Source of the DNA: Ursus arctos
Lineage: Eukaryota > Chordata > Mammalia > Carnivora > Ursidae
Direction: 5' to 3'
DNA: 64,000 bases
Assembly: GCF_023065955.2 (NCBI RefSeq)
Contig: NW_026622974.1
Location: 27,249,718 to 27,313,717 of the forward strand
Shown here: positions 1 through 12,530 of the stretch, one piece after another
How the letters are laid out: each line of letters begins with the position of its first letter
How positions within the stretch are numbered: the first letter of the stretch is position 1
The notes under the pieces: generated by a model
Database searches by the model: none
What the model saw: the letters and a program-made list of their open reading frames with translations, nothing else
What the model was told of the DNA's origin: nothing
Translations under genes and position numbers: made by a program

Positions 1-999
1 GAACACTGGACATTTGGTTGAGAGACAGGGGAAGATAGTACTTTTGTCCCCAACCTCTTTAAAAATATTTTCACTTTATGGTCCCTCCTTTACAGGTAGC
101 CCTAAAGTCAAAAAATAAGGGAAATTTAAAGTCTCTTCTCCCCAACTTTGGCTTAACTGTCAGAAATGTAAAGACTAATCTAATTCTCATTCTCTTCATC
201 TTATCTCGAGTCTTCTGAGCTAGACATTTATCAAATTTGAAGAAAAAAGTGGCAATTTTACCAAAACTGTTGCAACATTATTGATACTCTGGACTCCCGG
301 TGAGGATTTAAGCAGAAGAACAGGATAAGCAAGCATTGTAGGGCTTTATATCCTACAAACTTATAAATAAAAACATTTCAAGTGTTCTGAATTTCCATTT
401 GAAGGAATCTTGGGAAATACCTAAAAATTAAATATAAAATGATTCCTTCTGTATCTGCTGTTCTTCTTTCCTGTACTGCCAGTAAATCATATCAAATCTA
501 ACATTGTTTCTCATGTTCTCAGAGAGGAAGCTCTTGGAAGATTGTCAGTTCAGGGCCACCGTGAAGACGAGGAACGAACAACTGTGGGTTGGCACTTGGC
601 AGTGAGCAGAAGAGCATCCACTTGAAGGTTCTGATAATTATGGAAATCATCTAATGAGGATAGGATATAATGTATTTATAGCCTCAAGTTTCTACTTTAG
701 CACATGTCAGGGAAAACCTTGTTCTCAGCTTACAGCCTCACTCTTGTCCTCTTGCCTAGAACAGACAGGCATAGGGGTCCCATCCCAGTTTCCACGCCCT
801 TCTTTCTTGCATTGTCGGTGGGTGCCCAACCCCTGTCAGAAAGATCTCCCATCTTTACCAAAACCTAGTGAGTGACCAAAGGAGCTGTGGCGAGGAGACA
901 GAAAGCAAGCTGGTTCTTCCTGAGGCCTTTGTCCTGGAGAGCACTCCCCATTTCTCTCAGAAGAAAGGCCAGAGTTCTTACAATGACCCTTAAAGATAG

Positions 1000-1612
1000 T
1001 CTGGCCCTCCATTCCCATCTGTTCTCACCTCCTGCCCTTCTCCTCATACTCCATCTACTTCGGCCACCCTGTCTCCTTGTTCCTCATTGCACCAGGCTTG
1101 TTACTCCTTTAACAACCTCCAGTCTGCTCAGAAAATCCTAGCCCGACTCTCCTATTTAAGGCTGGACATCCACCAGCTCTCCTCAGCACCTCTACCCTCC
1201 TTTATCACTCTCTGTAGCACTTATCTTCTAATGTCTATAAGATGTACTTATTTATTGGGGCACCTGGATGGCTCAGTCAGTTAAGTGTCCTGCTCTTGGT
1301 TTCAGCTCCAATCGTGATCTCAGGATCCTGGGATTGAGCCCCAGGTTGGGCTCTGTGCTCAGCACAGAGTCTGCTTGTCCTCCTCCTCCTCCTCCTTGCT
1401 CTCTCTCTTTGTGTCACTGTCTTGAATGAATAAATAAATAATCTTTTTTAAAAAATGATGAACTTCTTTATGATGTTATTATCTGCCTCCCTCACTAGAA
1501 ACACCCAGAGTACAGGAATTTTTGACACTATTTTCACTTCTGTGTCTTCCACATCTAGAAATGGACCTGGCATTTGGTAAGCACTTAATAAATATTGGAT
1601 GAATGAATTCAT
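1000..1612 (+). repeat. LINE L2 3' end, split by a SINE
   Basis: The left part contains the L2 string tagcacttat; the right part contains ttatctgcctccctcactag and ends in cttaataaatattggatgaa, the familiar L2 3' terminus. The SINE at 1257-1455 interrupts it. Old and diverged. Confidence 0.7.
1257..1455 (+). repeat. SINEC (tRNA-Lys-derived SINE)
   Basis: Starts ggggcacctggatggctcag, contains the B-box-like region, a CTC-rich tract, and ends with aataaataaataatcttttt and an A-rich tail. It is inserted in the L2 element. Confidence 0.93.
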
Positions 1613-1614
1613 GT

Positions 1615-1845
1615 TACTTAGCACTTACAAAGTGATTTCTACTTGTCAGGCACTGTTATAAGCACTATACAAATATTAGGTCATTTAAACCTTGGTAACA
1701 ACCCTATAAAGAAGGAGTTTTTATCCCCATTTTATAGAGAAAAAAAAATAACTGAGGCACAGCGAGGTTAAGTTAAATTGCCCAAGGTCGCACAGCTCAC
1801 AAGTGGCAGAGCCCCTCTGTGCTCCGAATCCCTGCTCTGTGCTAC
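1615..1845 (-). repeat. MIR SINE
   Basis: Reads in the reverse MIR sense: caggcactgttataagcact, then ccccattttatagag, aactgaggcacagcgaggtt, and aaggtcgcacagctcacaag. Nearly full length and old. Confidence 0.85.
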
Positions 1846-2860
1846 GTGAGTTAATGAAACATAGCGGAATCTACATTTTCTGCACTTCGTCCTAAGCATC
1901 CCACTAGGACCAAATCAATGACCCCAGTGTTGGAGAGTGACCAGATCAAGTCATTGTGCTGGCCCTCTGCTTCCTCGGAAGGGGAACGTGCAGTTTATTA
2001 GGAATCGAGGGGCTTGTTTCAGGGAGGGAGAGGCAAGTAGGCCTATCTACCAGGTCAGGTCACGAGAGATACAAAAAGGATCAGAACAGAACATACAAGC
2101 CCGTGGAATGAGCTATAGACCCTTCTTTCTGATTCACCTTGTCGAGCTTCTAGGAGGCTGGAGGCTGCTGTCAGGGATCACAGGATCCTCGAGATACCTA
2201 TGGCCCAGACTGACGTATGCTAATTTATGCAGCTAGCTATAGCTTATTGGAATGTTTACCTCAATGTTTGGGAAACATTTAAGATGATTGAAAGGGGGTA
2301 ATTAGAATTCGGGAGGAGGCATATTTCTTACCAATTTTCCATTGAGTCGATACTTAGAGAATCTCTGCTAACAAACTGTTGCCAAATAAAGATCCTGCTG
2401 GGTTTTCTTTAATCAATGAGATGGCTTGGTTGTAATTATTCCATTAATTGTTTCAGTGCAAATAAGTACTATTAAGGATCTTGAAAACTGTTTCCTCTTA
2501 AATATCTTAAACCTTCCCTCTTGTCCTCTCATTTTTGTTCTTAGTTTGCCTAGTAAATCCTCTTTTAATAAATGGCACAAAAATAAGCATTGCCCAGACT
2601 CCAATGAAATTATCACAAATTCTGAATTAGGGAAGTCTAAATGGAAGTAATGAATTGTATTTGTGCTCTTTAAAAAGATAAGATTCCACTGAACCTGAAT
2701 TTACTATGCAGACATGCAGAGTAGAATAATGGAAGAAGTTGTAAAAGTGGGAACTTTCAGGAGTATGAACAATTTATACTCTCTGATAAGATAACTAACT
2801 TTAGATATATAAAACTAGTCTTTGAAAACTACCTTCAGTGACTTTTAGATACTCTTAATT

Positions 2861-2873
2861 GGGGGGGGGGGGG
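2861..2873 (+). repeat. Poly(G) run of 13
   Basis: Thirteen consecutive G residues follow cttaatt. This is a homopolymer that may be length-variable and prone to sequencing error. Confidence 0.9.
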
Positions 2874-4020
2874 CTTGAAATCCTTCCCTTGATACAGTTC
2901 TGTTCCCTGCCTGTCAAGATATGGGGCTGAGAGATGGGGGAACAGCAGGGAAGTCTCCCCCACAAGCACACCTGCAGAGCGACTTTTCAGGCTTTGGCCC
3001 TGACAAGAGGCTGTGATGCCCCCAGCGCTGTAGTCAGGCTACCTTGAGGTGGGCCTGACAGCGTTTCCTCCGTGGAGGCTTCAGGCTTCACGGACCAGCC
3101 TGGAAGGCAAGCAAGGATGATGAAGGGAGACACAGACAAGAGAGAGGAGAGAGCCGTTTCCCTTTCTGCCGAGACAATGTCCCAGAGCCCTCCTTGCTTC
3201 CACAGAAGCATCCCCCTCTGCAGGTTCCTTGTTCCTCTTCCCTTCAGCCCAGCGCCTCCCCACCCCCCTCACTCTGAGCCAATTTACTTTCAGCACAGCT
3301 TGCTCCACGACTTCTTTTGTCTAAATTCTACAAAAGGTCAACCCGACACGGCTGTATCACTTTCCGTCTATTCAGGCATTCCATGCTGCTTCAGAAATGG
3401 TGAGGCATGCACTTTCTCCAATGCATTCTTTTCTGGGGCTGAGCCTTCCTTCTGAATAGACAGTTATATTTGCTCAGAGCCCACTTGTTGTTCGTGTCCT
3501 GTAAAGTCAATGTATGGATCTGTATCTCCATGACTTTGGTCACAAATTGTGTGCAGGATGCTTTATTAGCCTAAATTGGGTGAATCGGTCCTCTCATATA
3601 TTGTTATACTACTACCATCGTGTCCAAATCAAGTGTCATGTTGCCAGGTAGGAATAAGTCTACAACCAAATAAAAGAGCAGGAGAGCAGAGGAGGGTTTC
3701 AAATGACTGTGACAGATCAGTTCCCTCCTACACTAAGTAATTTTCCAAATCAGTCCAAGTGATGGCAATTCATCTTGCAGAAGGAGGCCATCGCGGATCA
3801 GAGGTTGTTTGGCATAATGGGTGACAAGAGGTCGGTGATATATTAATTAAGATATGTTGATGATGTGACCAGATACAGTTGGCAGGAACTGCATTCTCAA
3901 TACCATTATGGGCAAATAAGAGTAATGGTTTATGGACGATAGGAACCGTCTCGGAGATAAAGGCTAGATGTAGCAAGAGAAGTCATTTTCTCTCCAGCAG
4001 AGAAACTTCAGAAAAACAAA

Positions 4021-4218
4021 CTAGGGGCGCCTGGGTGGCTCAGTTGGTTAAGCGTCTGCCTTCTGCTCAGGTCATGATCCCAGGATCCTGGGATCGAGTC
4101 CCGACTTGGACTCCTTGCCCAGAGGGGAGTCTGCTTATCCCTCTGCCTGTCACTCCCCCTGCTTGTTCTCTCTCTCTCTCTGACAAATAAATAAATAAAA
4201 TCTTTAAAAAAGAAAAAA
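4021..4218 (+). repeat. SINEC
   Basis: Contains ggggcgcctgggtggctcag through aataaataaataaaatcttt. It is flanked by an 11-bp direct repeat agaaaaacaaa at 4010-4020 and 4219-4229, a target-site duplication. Confidence 0.96.
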
Positions 4219-4952
4219 AGAAAAACAAATTAAGATCAGGACATGGCTTGGTGAATAACACAACACAGAAATAGGTTATGATAGAAACAAGGGATACCTC
4301 CAGTACTCCTTGGATTTAGCTGTCAGGATAACTCACCATTAAATCAAATTGATAAATATTTGCCATGTGCTATGTCTTGTGCCTATGGATCCTAAAAATT
4401 GGTGTGCTAAAATACTTGGAAATTTCCCAAATAGCTTTCTTGTTTTATCCTCATCTCAGTTTTTCTTAAGCCAGTGGGTGTAGAAGACATACTCATTCTT
4501 AATCTATTGTTTAATGGTTCAAATGAACAACAGACAGTGGAGCTCATTAAATTTGTTCAAGTTTATCAATGAATAAGCCCTTCGTCTTACTCAATTTCAG
4601 AGTACACTTGATTTATAGCATGACTAGTCTTGAATGATCTTGATGGATACCTAGAAACAATTAGAGACACAAATAAATACCCCAGAGTCATGACAAATTT
4701 CATAAAGGATGAAAGATTCACATGAAGATTCCCATGATTAATAAAATTGAAGCTATTAAAATAAGTGATCTGGCATATATTTGATTTTTCTTTATGATCC
4801 AAATGTTCAAAAGGTCAGAAAACGTCAAATTTTCCTCTAATTTAGAAAGTATTATTAATGGAATATTGTTACGGTGCCATTGATTTACATATTTTGGGGG
4901 TAGTTAACACTTTACATTTATCAGAGATTGCACTGAGAGCTGATAGCATTTT

Positions 4953-6936
4953 ATTTTATTTTATTTTATTTTTATAATGATTTTTTATTATATTATGTTA
5001 GTCACCATACAGTACATCCCCGGTTTTCGATGCAAGGCTCGATGATTCATTAGTTGTGTATAACACCCAGTGCACCATGCAATATGTGCCCTCCTTACTA
5101 CCCATCACTGGCCTATCCCATTCCCCCACCCCCTCCCCTCTGTAGCCCTCAGTTTGTTTCTCATAGTCCATAGTCTCTCATGTTTCATTCCCCCTTCTGA
5201 TTACCCCCCCTTTCTTTATCCCTTTCTTCCCCTACTGATCATTCTAGTTCTTATGTTCCATAGATGAGAGAAATCATATGATAGTTGTCTTTCCCTGCTT
5301 GACTTATTTCACTTAGCATTATCTCCTCCAGTGCCGTCCATGTTGTAGCAAATGTTGAGAACTCGTTCTTTCTGATAGCTGAGTAATATTCCATTGTATA
5401 TATGGACCACAACTTCTTAATCCAGTCATCTGTTGAAGGGCATCTCGGCTCCTTCCACGATTTAGCTATTGTGGACATTGCTGCTATGAACATTGGGGTG
5501 CATATGGCCCTTCTCTTCACTACGTCTGTATCTTTGGGGTAAACACCCAGTAGTGCAATGGCTGGATCATAGGGTAGCTCAATTTTTAACTTTTTAAGGG
5601 ACCTCCACACTGTTTTCCAGAGTGGCTGTACCAACTTGCATTCCCACCAACAATGTAGGAGGGATCCCCTTTCTCCACATCCTCTCCAACAATTGTTGTT
5701 TCTTGCCTTGTCTATTTTTGCCATTCTAACTGGCGTAAGGTGGTATCTCAGTGTGGTTTTGATTTGAATTTCCTTGATGGCTAATGATTTTGAACATTTT
5801 TTCATATGTCTGTTAGCCATTTGTATGTCTTCATTGGAAAAGTGTCTGTTCATATCTTCTGCCCATTTTTTGATTTGTTTATTTGTTTCTCATGTATTGA
5901 GTTTGAGAAGTTCTTTGTAGATCTTGGATACCAGTCCTTTATCTGTAGTGTCATTTGCAAATATCCTCTCCCATTCCGTGGGCTGCCTCTTAGTTTTTCT
6001 GACTGTTTCCTTGGCTGTGCAGAAACTTTTAATCTTGATGAAGTCCCATAAATTCATTTTATCTTTTGTTTCTCTTGCCTTTGGGGATGTATCATGAAAA
6101 AGGTTGCTTTGGCCGATGTCGTAGAGGTTGCTGCCTATGTTCTCCTCTAGAATTTTGATGGATTCCTGTCTCACATCGAGGTCTTTCATCCATTTGGAGT
6201 TTATTTTTGTGTATGGTGTGAGATAGTGGTCAAGTTTCATTCTTTTGCATGTAGCTGTCCAATTTTCCCAGCACTTTTATTGAAGAGACTGTCTTTTTCC
6301 CACTGGATGTTTTTTCCTGCTTTATCAAATATTAGTTGCCCAAAGAGCTGAGGGTCCATTTCTGGGTTATCTATTCTGTTCCATTGGTCTATGTGTCTGT
6401 TTTTGTGCCAGTACCATGCTGTCTTTGTGATCACAGCTTTGTAGTACAGCTCGAAATCCGGCATTGTGATGCCCCCAGCTTTGTTTTTCCTTTTCAACAG
6501 TTCCTTGGAGATTCGGGGTCTTTTCTGGTTCCATACAAATTTAAGGACTATTTGTTCCAGTTCTTTGAAAAATGTAATCGGTATTTTGATCGGGATAGCA
6601 TTGAAAGTGTAGATTGCTCTGGGTAGCAAGGACATTTTAACTATGTTAATTCTTCCGATCCATGAGCATGGAATATCTTTCCATCTTTTTATGTCTTCCT
6701 CAATGTCTTTTAAGAGTGATTTATAGTTTCTAGAATAAAGGTCCTTTACGTCTCTGGTTAAGTTAATTCCAAGGTAACGTATGGTTTTTGGTGCTATTGT
6801 AAATGGGATGGATTCCCTAATTTCTCTTTCTTCATTCTCGTTATTCGTGTACAGAAATGCAACTGATTTCTGAGCATTGATTTTGTATCCCGCCACGTTA
6901 CTGAATTGCTCTATAACTTCTAATAGTTTGGGAGTG
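4953..6936 (-). mobile_element. 5'-truncated carnivore L1 retrotransposon
   Basis: About 2 kb in antisense orientation to KCNQ5. The T-rich start (the poly-A end of the element) is followed by L1 3' UTR, then the C-terminal half of ORF2. A 12-bp target-site duplication, tgatagcatttt, is at 4941-4952 and 6937-6948. This defines both ends and shows that truncation happened at insertion. Divergence looks low, suggesting a carnivore-lineage insertion. Confidence 0.95.
5251..6896 (-). pseudogene. L1 ORF2 remnant (reverse transcriptase C-terminal part)
   Basis: Three open stretches on the - strand (6896-6237, 6240-5890, 5853-5251) together resemble the region of L1 ORF2 from the end of the reverse transcriptase domain to the C terminus. 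Visible family strings are [31 protein letters not shown] and [15 protein letters not shown]. It is inactive: a frameshift lies near 6237-6280, and there is an in-frame TGA at 5890-5892 that looks like CpG decay of an Arg codon. The endonuclease domain and most of the reverse transcriptase are missing because of 5' truncation. Confidence 0.93.
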
Positions 6937-7338
6937 TGATAGCATTTTCTATTTGTGGTGGGATGTTTTAGTAATAGGGTTTCCTGTAGATTTTCATTCT
7001 TAGATTTTTGTCTCTCCTTTTCTTGTACGTGAGCCTGGTTGACTGAATCCCAGTATCAATTCTGAAAGCTTTTGTGCAAGTGCACATACAAGTGTGTGTG
7101 CTAGTGGGTGTGCAATATGCACAGAGTGAGGTGTGTGTTTTCCTGCCTCTCAATACTCACCAAAGGGTATTGTTCTCGTTACCACAGAGTATACTCACAC
7201 CAGTAACACATACTGTGGTAGTAGAGAAAATGTGCGTGTTGGGTCACAAAATGCATTCTGATGCTTATAAAGAAAATAATTATTATGTGTAGGAGAGGAG
7301 GAAACCAAGACTATTTTAAATCAAAATACCTCCTGTTC

Positions 7339-7771
7339 AGGGGTACCTGGGTGGCTCAGTTGGTTAAGCGTCAGCCTCTTGATTTTGGCTCAGGTCACGG
7401 TCTCAGGGTCATGAGATCAAATCCTGTGTCAGGCTCCATGCTGGATGTGGAGCCTGCTTAAGATTCTCTCTCTCTGGGGCGCCTGGGGGCTCAGTCGTTA
7501 AGCATCTGCCTTCGGTTCAGGTCATGATCCCAGGGTCCTGGGATCAAGCCCTGCATCGGGCTCTCTGATCAGCGGGAAGCCTGCTTCTCCCTCTCCCACT
7601 CCCCCTGCTGGTGTTCCCTCTCTCGCTATGTCTCTCTCTGTCCAATAAATAAATAAAATCTTAAAAAAAAAAAAAAAAAAGACTCTCTCTTTCTCCCTCT
7701 GCCCCTCACCTACCACTACTTGCACTCTCTCACTCTCTCTAAAAAAATAAAATAAAATAAAATAAAAATAA
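7339..7771 (+). repeat. SINEC, older copy, split by a younger one
   Basis: The left half 7339-7475 begins ggggtacctgggtggctcag; the right end 7681-7771 holds the CT-rich tract and an AAAAT tail. A 9-bp target-site duplication ctcctgttc lies at 7330-7338 and 7772-7780. Confidence 0.92.
7476..7680 (+). repeat. SINEC, younger copy nested in an older SINEC
   Basis: Starts ggggcgcctgggggctcagt and ends in aataaataaaatctt plus an 18-A tail. It lies inside the CT-rich tract of the copy at 7339-7771, flanked by an imperfect gattctctct / gactctctct duplication. The tcagtcgttaagc form is a young variant. Confidence 0.94.
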
Positions 7772-8280
7772 CTCCTGTTCTATCAGGAGGCCTAGAAGAA
7801 AGGTGGGTTAGATGACCCAAGAAAGCGTGGGATTTCTCTCAGTAGCATGTGGAGGTCTGCCACGCAGCCTTATAGCTTGTGGACGTGGGAAGAAAGCAAG
7901 ATAGTAACTGATTTGTGCTAGACTCCACCATCATCCTGCCCATCGCCTTTCCTCCTCTGAAAGCCATGGTCTCAAAGGTTTCAGTTTCTTCCAGATTACG
8001 CCTACTGTTTTCCCAATCTACCCACAAGTAGTGTTTTTCCCACTGGACACTTCCAACAGTTGAGGCCCTCGGAGCTCTACCCTCTGTCCCCACAACCTCT
8101 GCCTTCCTCGTTACTGAGTAAATAAAACACTGGCTGTTTCAGGAGCCCCTGCTTCCTGAAGTTCCACTTCCTCCAAAACCCAAAATATTTGAGGATTCCA
8201 CCTGAAATAGACTCAGGTAAAGGGAACCAACTGTCCCTCACTGTCTTTCTTTTCCCAGCCTGTCTTAAGAACCTTTCTTA

Positions 8281-9005
8281 TCTTTATTCACCAGAGATAG
8301 TCTGGTCAACTTCAGTTCACCAGGCATAGGGTAGTTAGAACTGGTTTCAAAAAACTATCAAAGGATTTTGAGAAAGTTTGAGGACAAAGGCCTTACTTGA
8401 AGTCATTGTCATACAGATGCATTGTTCTGTCCTTCCTGATGTATTTGTTAGTTTTCTTACCACACAATGGCAGCTATTTTCTTTTCTTTTCTTTTCTTTT
8501 TTTAAGATTTTATTTATTTATTTGACAGAGAGAGAGACAGCCAGCGAGAGAGGGAACACAAGCAGGGGGAGTGGGAGAGGAAGAAGCAGGCTCATAGCGG
8601 AGGAGCCTGATGTGGGGCTCGATCCCATAACGCCAGGATCACGCCCTGAGCCGAAGGCAGACGCTTAACCGCTGTGCCACCCAGGCGCCCCATGGCAGCT
8701 ATTTTCTTATGTATGTTTAAGGTTTAGGTCACTGCCAATTCATGATGTAATCCTGTCTTAATAAGATAAGTGATACCCTTTACCAGGAATTTAATAAAAT
8801 CCTATACTGCTTGGCTGGACCAAGTGGCTAAGATGGCATTTGAGTTCATAATGACCCTTATAGTCCTTATTTTAGTCAGAATATCTGCTATGTGGAGTAA
8901 TATTGATATTCTATAAGCAAAACCTGCTTAAAAAACATTGGAGTACATATGGTTACTTCTGGTCTATTTTGGTTTTGATGATAATAAAAATATTTAAAAA
9001 AAAAA
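8281..9005 (+). pseudogene. Unidentified poly(A)-tailed retrocopy (5'-truncated)
   Basis: A 14-bp direct repeat aagaacctttctta is at 8267-8280 and 9006-9019. The enclosed sequence ends in aataaaaatattt followed by an A tract, meaning a polyadenylation signal just before a poly(A) tail. This is the signature of L1-mediated copying of an mRNA 3' end. Without the later SINE at 8484-8691 and its duplicated target, about 500 bp of source sequence remain. No coding frame stands out, so it is probably 3' UTR. I do not recognise the source gene. An unrecognised non-autonomous retroelement is the alternative. Confidence 0.75.
8484..8691 (-). repeat. SINEC
   Basis: Reverse orientation, from T-rich aagattttatttatttattt to ccacccaggcgcccc. 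A 17-bp target-site duplication atggcagctattttctt is at 8467-8483 and 8692-8708. It is inserted into the retrocopy at 8281-9005. Confidence 0.96.
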
Positions 9006-9915
9006 AAGAACCTTTCTTAACCAATGGCAAAAAATCCTATCATTGTAGTAAGATAGTAAAAAGAAAGAGATATCATCAGGTGACCCCAAATGAAAACAAA
9101 ATTGTTCAGCGCTATAAATCGTGGGAGTGATATTAGGTAATTACTCTTACTCTTCCGTAGCTTCGATTAATCAAAGTAAGCACACACTGATACCAAGACG
9201 TCCTGCAGTGAGAAACCATTGGCTCTGCATTTGCAATTAGTGTAATAGTGCTGAATAGGCAGGTTCGAAGAAAAAAAAATCATAGGCCAATTAACTTATT
9301 CTAATTTTTCTACTTCTAGCTAGCCCCTTTGCAGAATTTTGATCTTAATGAATTGATAAAGCAGCATGCTAATTACTTTTTGCTGAACCTGAAGTTTTGA
9401 ACTAAAGGAAGCTTCAGCGTTTAGTGAGGGCCTGCCTCCATAGAGGAGTTGGCACAGTGAATGAGGACTTTCTCAAGGGACTGCCACTCAGACAGCACTT
9501 ACTGCACATCCGTTTTTGAGTCCTCTAGTGTGCGTGTCTCATCGTCCCAAACACATTATAAACTCAAGGGTGATAGACACATTGCCCATCCCTATATCCT
9601 GCATGTTTATGGTATTAGGTATACATTTGTAAAGGGAATTCATGAGAAGCAGAAAACCTATAAATAAAAGAAATGTTGCAGAACGGTTAGTTTTATACTA
9701 AACTATGCAAATATCCTAAAAGATGAGGGAAGGTACAGATTTTCTGAAAATCAAGGGACCTCTCGGTATTAGAACACTTTCTTTGGTCCAAGCAAGGGTA
9801 GTTATAAGGGCAGAAATGTAACTCCCAGGTAAGAAAAGTAAAAAGTTCTGAAAGGTCTCCAAGAACACGCCCAGCCCTGACCTGATTCTCAGCCTCTTGG
9901 TAGCACAAAAGCCAT

Positions 9916-10320
9916 TGTCTCAGTCTGCTTGGACTGTTATAACAAAATACGTAGACTGGGCGGCTTAAGCAACAAATGTTTCTGTCTCACAGTTCTGGAA
10001 GCTACGAGTCCAAGATCAAGGTGATGATTGATTTTATTCCCCAATGAGGGCCCTCTTCCTGGCTTGCAGACCACTGCCTTCTCCCTGTGTCCCTACAGTG
10101 GGGTGGGGGAGGGGGAGGAGTGGGGGAGCCTGTGAGCAGCCCTGTCTCTCTTCCTTTTCTTATAAGGGCATTAATCCCCATCATGGAGCCCCACCTTCAT
10201 GACTTAATCTAAACCTAATTACCTCCCAAGGACCTATCTCCAGATACCATCACATTGGGGGCTGAGGCTTCAACGTCTGAATTTTGGAGGGAAGCAAACA
10301 TTCAGTCCATTAGAACTGTC
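9916..10320 (-). mobile_element. MLT1-type LTR (ERVL-MaLR)
   Basis: In reverse sense it carries the MLT1 landmarks: cagtctgcttggactgttat, cacagttctggaagctacga, ttcttataagggcattaatc, ataccatcacattgggggct and the terminal cattcagtccatta. This is a solitary old LTR; no internal retroviral sequence is seen beside it. Confidence 0.85.
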
Positions 10321-11709
10321 CTAACTCTCATCTTGTCACAGGTGTTCATCACAACCTGCAAGACAAATTTCACCAACAGGAAAAGATAAGATTTGCTCTA
10401 CGATCGACTTAGCTGATATGTACTAATTTCTTAAGGCCTGGGATGTCTTTTTATTGAAATATATTACTTGTTTGTTTTAACGAATTTTATTTAAATTTTT
10501 ATAAGTATTTTAAATTTTTATAAGTAAGAAAAACTCATTGCCTTTGCATATTTTCATATTATAGAACCAATAGAACGGGTTAAGTTTATTTCTGGTAGCA
10601 GTGTTAATTTTAAATTGTTACTCAGGCGGGGGAGAGTGTGGGGGAATAAACTGTTATAGCTATTGTTTGGGGGCAAGCTCATACAGTTCCCGAGAGAAAG
10701 AAAAGCCTATAAGATAATGAGAAATTGACAAACTAGCATGTCAAATCAAATAAAAACTTGGTTTGATTTCATTCATTTTGGAGACTCTCTCGGTATTCCC
10801 ATTTTGATCTGATTCAGAGCTTTTAGCTTCACTTCAAACTTTAACTGATTCGCTTGTGATTTTTTTTTTTTGGCAAAACCATAGCAGAATGTTTATCTGG
10901 GTTCAGTTCAAGGTGCAGCAAACTGTTTCCAATTTTTCTAGCTTGCATGATTCAGAGGTTTAGTTCTGATCCCTGCTACATACACATGTGGCTGCATGTA
11001 GACGCACCCATATATAAATCTCAAACCCAGTAAGGTTTAATTTGGTTTGGGGTGGGGAACCACAAAAGAACTCAGTGAGCCTGTTTTCTGTTCCCAAGGA
11101 AGGGGAGGGGAGGGGAGAATGTGCAGAAAGCCCTACCGCCAACTTGAGCACCTCGGTACAGACAGCATCACTATGGCTCTGTACCAAGGACAGAATTCCC
11201 CAGCCCACAATGTGACAGGTGGAGCGGAAACCCACCCTTTGCCCTGATTTAAATGTGACTTTAAGAACACAAAACATGAACACAGAAGGGGTCACTTGGA
11301 TGGCTCCCTCATACCAGGCAGGCATTATGTAGCACTTAACAGCAACCAACCTATCCCAAAGTGTCTGAAGTCACTATAAGATAGCAGACATCCTCATGGC
11401 ATCTCACCTAGCAACTAGGGTGCATAGGAACATTGCTAGGCTGAACTGGGGGGAAATGAGGAATGTCCTCTGTTCCTCACTCTTGTCCTCTGTCCACTCT
11501 TGTCCATCTGTTCTTCTCCCCAACAAGGGGGCACCCGCTTCCTATCCCAGGCCTATCTATTCTCAAACTGTGGCCCCAACACCTGATAAAAAACCTGCCC
11601 CAGGTCTTTCTCTGGTAATAAAGTGTAAATCAGTCATTTGGGATGAGACAATTTCAAACTACTCCCTTCCCTAAGCCCTACTGAAAATCCTCTGGGATAA
11701 ATGAACGTT

Positions 11710-11814
11710 GCAGGGGTGACTGGCTGGCTTAGTCGGTGGAGCATGTGACTCTTGATCTCAGGGTTATGAGTTTGCACGCCATGTTGGGTGCAGAGATTAC
11801 TTTTAAAAAAATGA
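11710..11814 (+). repeat. Short SINEC-like element
   Basis: Resembles the short carnivore tRNA-SINE form: ggggtgactggctggcttag, then tgactcttgatctcagggtt, ending gcagagattactttt and A tract. No CT-rich tail is present. Confidence 0.8.
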
Positions 11815-12530
11815 ACATTGCATATAAATATGGTTAATGAATTACTTTTCAGGGAGAGATTTGCATTTTAACAGGTATAAAAAATTTGAAAGGATAAATT
11901 ATTGCTAGACAAGTTTCAGGAATCAACCAACCAAAAAAGGGAAGAGCTTAGGAGGCACTGAGTTTTCCTGGTGCTCCTGAAATGGATTCATCTATCAGTA
12001 TCTTCCTAAGCCTCCCAAGCAAAAAGGCCAGCCCCAGATACTGGCTTTCAAAACCATCTCAATCACTGTTTCCAAAGGCAGGAAGCATTAATGCCCCTTC
12101 ACACCTTGTTCTGATCTCCCCATCCCTACCCTACTCCTAGTGTGATATCCCCTTTCTGTTCACATCCCCACTCAGTATCTACTAAGCAACTTAGTAAAGT
12201 TCCGTCATAGTCTCATCACTCCCCTCCCTGGATACAAGCATAATCCTGAAGGTATTGACATGTCTTCAACTTCAAGTCAAATTAGTCCCATTGGAAGAAA
12301 CATTCATTCTCTCCAGTTCTCTTCCAATACACTAAAAGTTAATGTGCCACCCCAAAAAGTAAGAAGAAATGTGAAAGGCAGTTAGATTGACGACGGATGC
12401 ATGTAATGGCCACTAAGTAATGGTCAGTAAGCTTGTGTTTAGGGTCTTTTCTGTTCTAGAAAGAGACAAATATCCAGAAGATGACTTGCTTTTGTGTATT
12501 TGTTTCCACATTCTGATTTAAATGTGGATA

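Noticed and set aside
4024..4100. tRNA-like A and B boxes as a tRNA gene
   Set aside because: Every such case here is the head of a SINEC; none has a tRNA-sized mature body with a discrete terminator.
3879..4190. 103-codon + strand frame ending in a SINE
   Set aside because: The end, with WVAQLVKRLPSAQ-like text, is the usual translation of a carnivore SINE head.
5251..6896. Long - strand open frames as a functional reverse transcriptase gene
   Set aside because: They are pieces of one L1 ORF2 broken by a frameshift and a stop, in a 5'-truncated element lacking the endonuclease and most of the RT domain.
9916..10320. Endogenous retrovirus with genes
   Set aside because: Only a solitary LTR is present; no gag, pol or env remnants were seen adjacent here or beside the LTR at 25480-26168.
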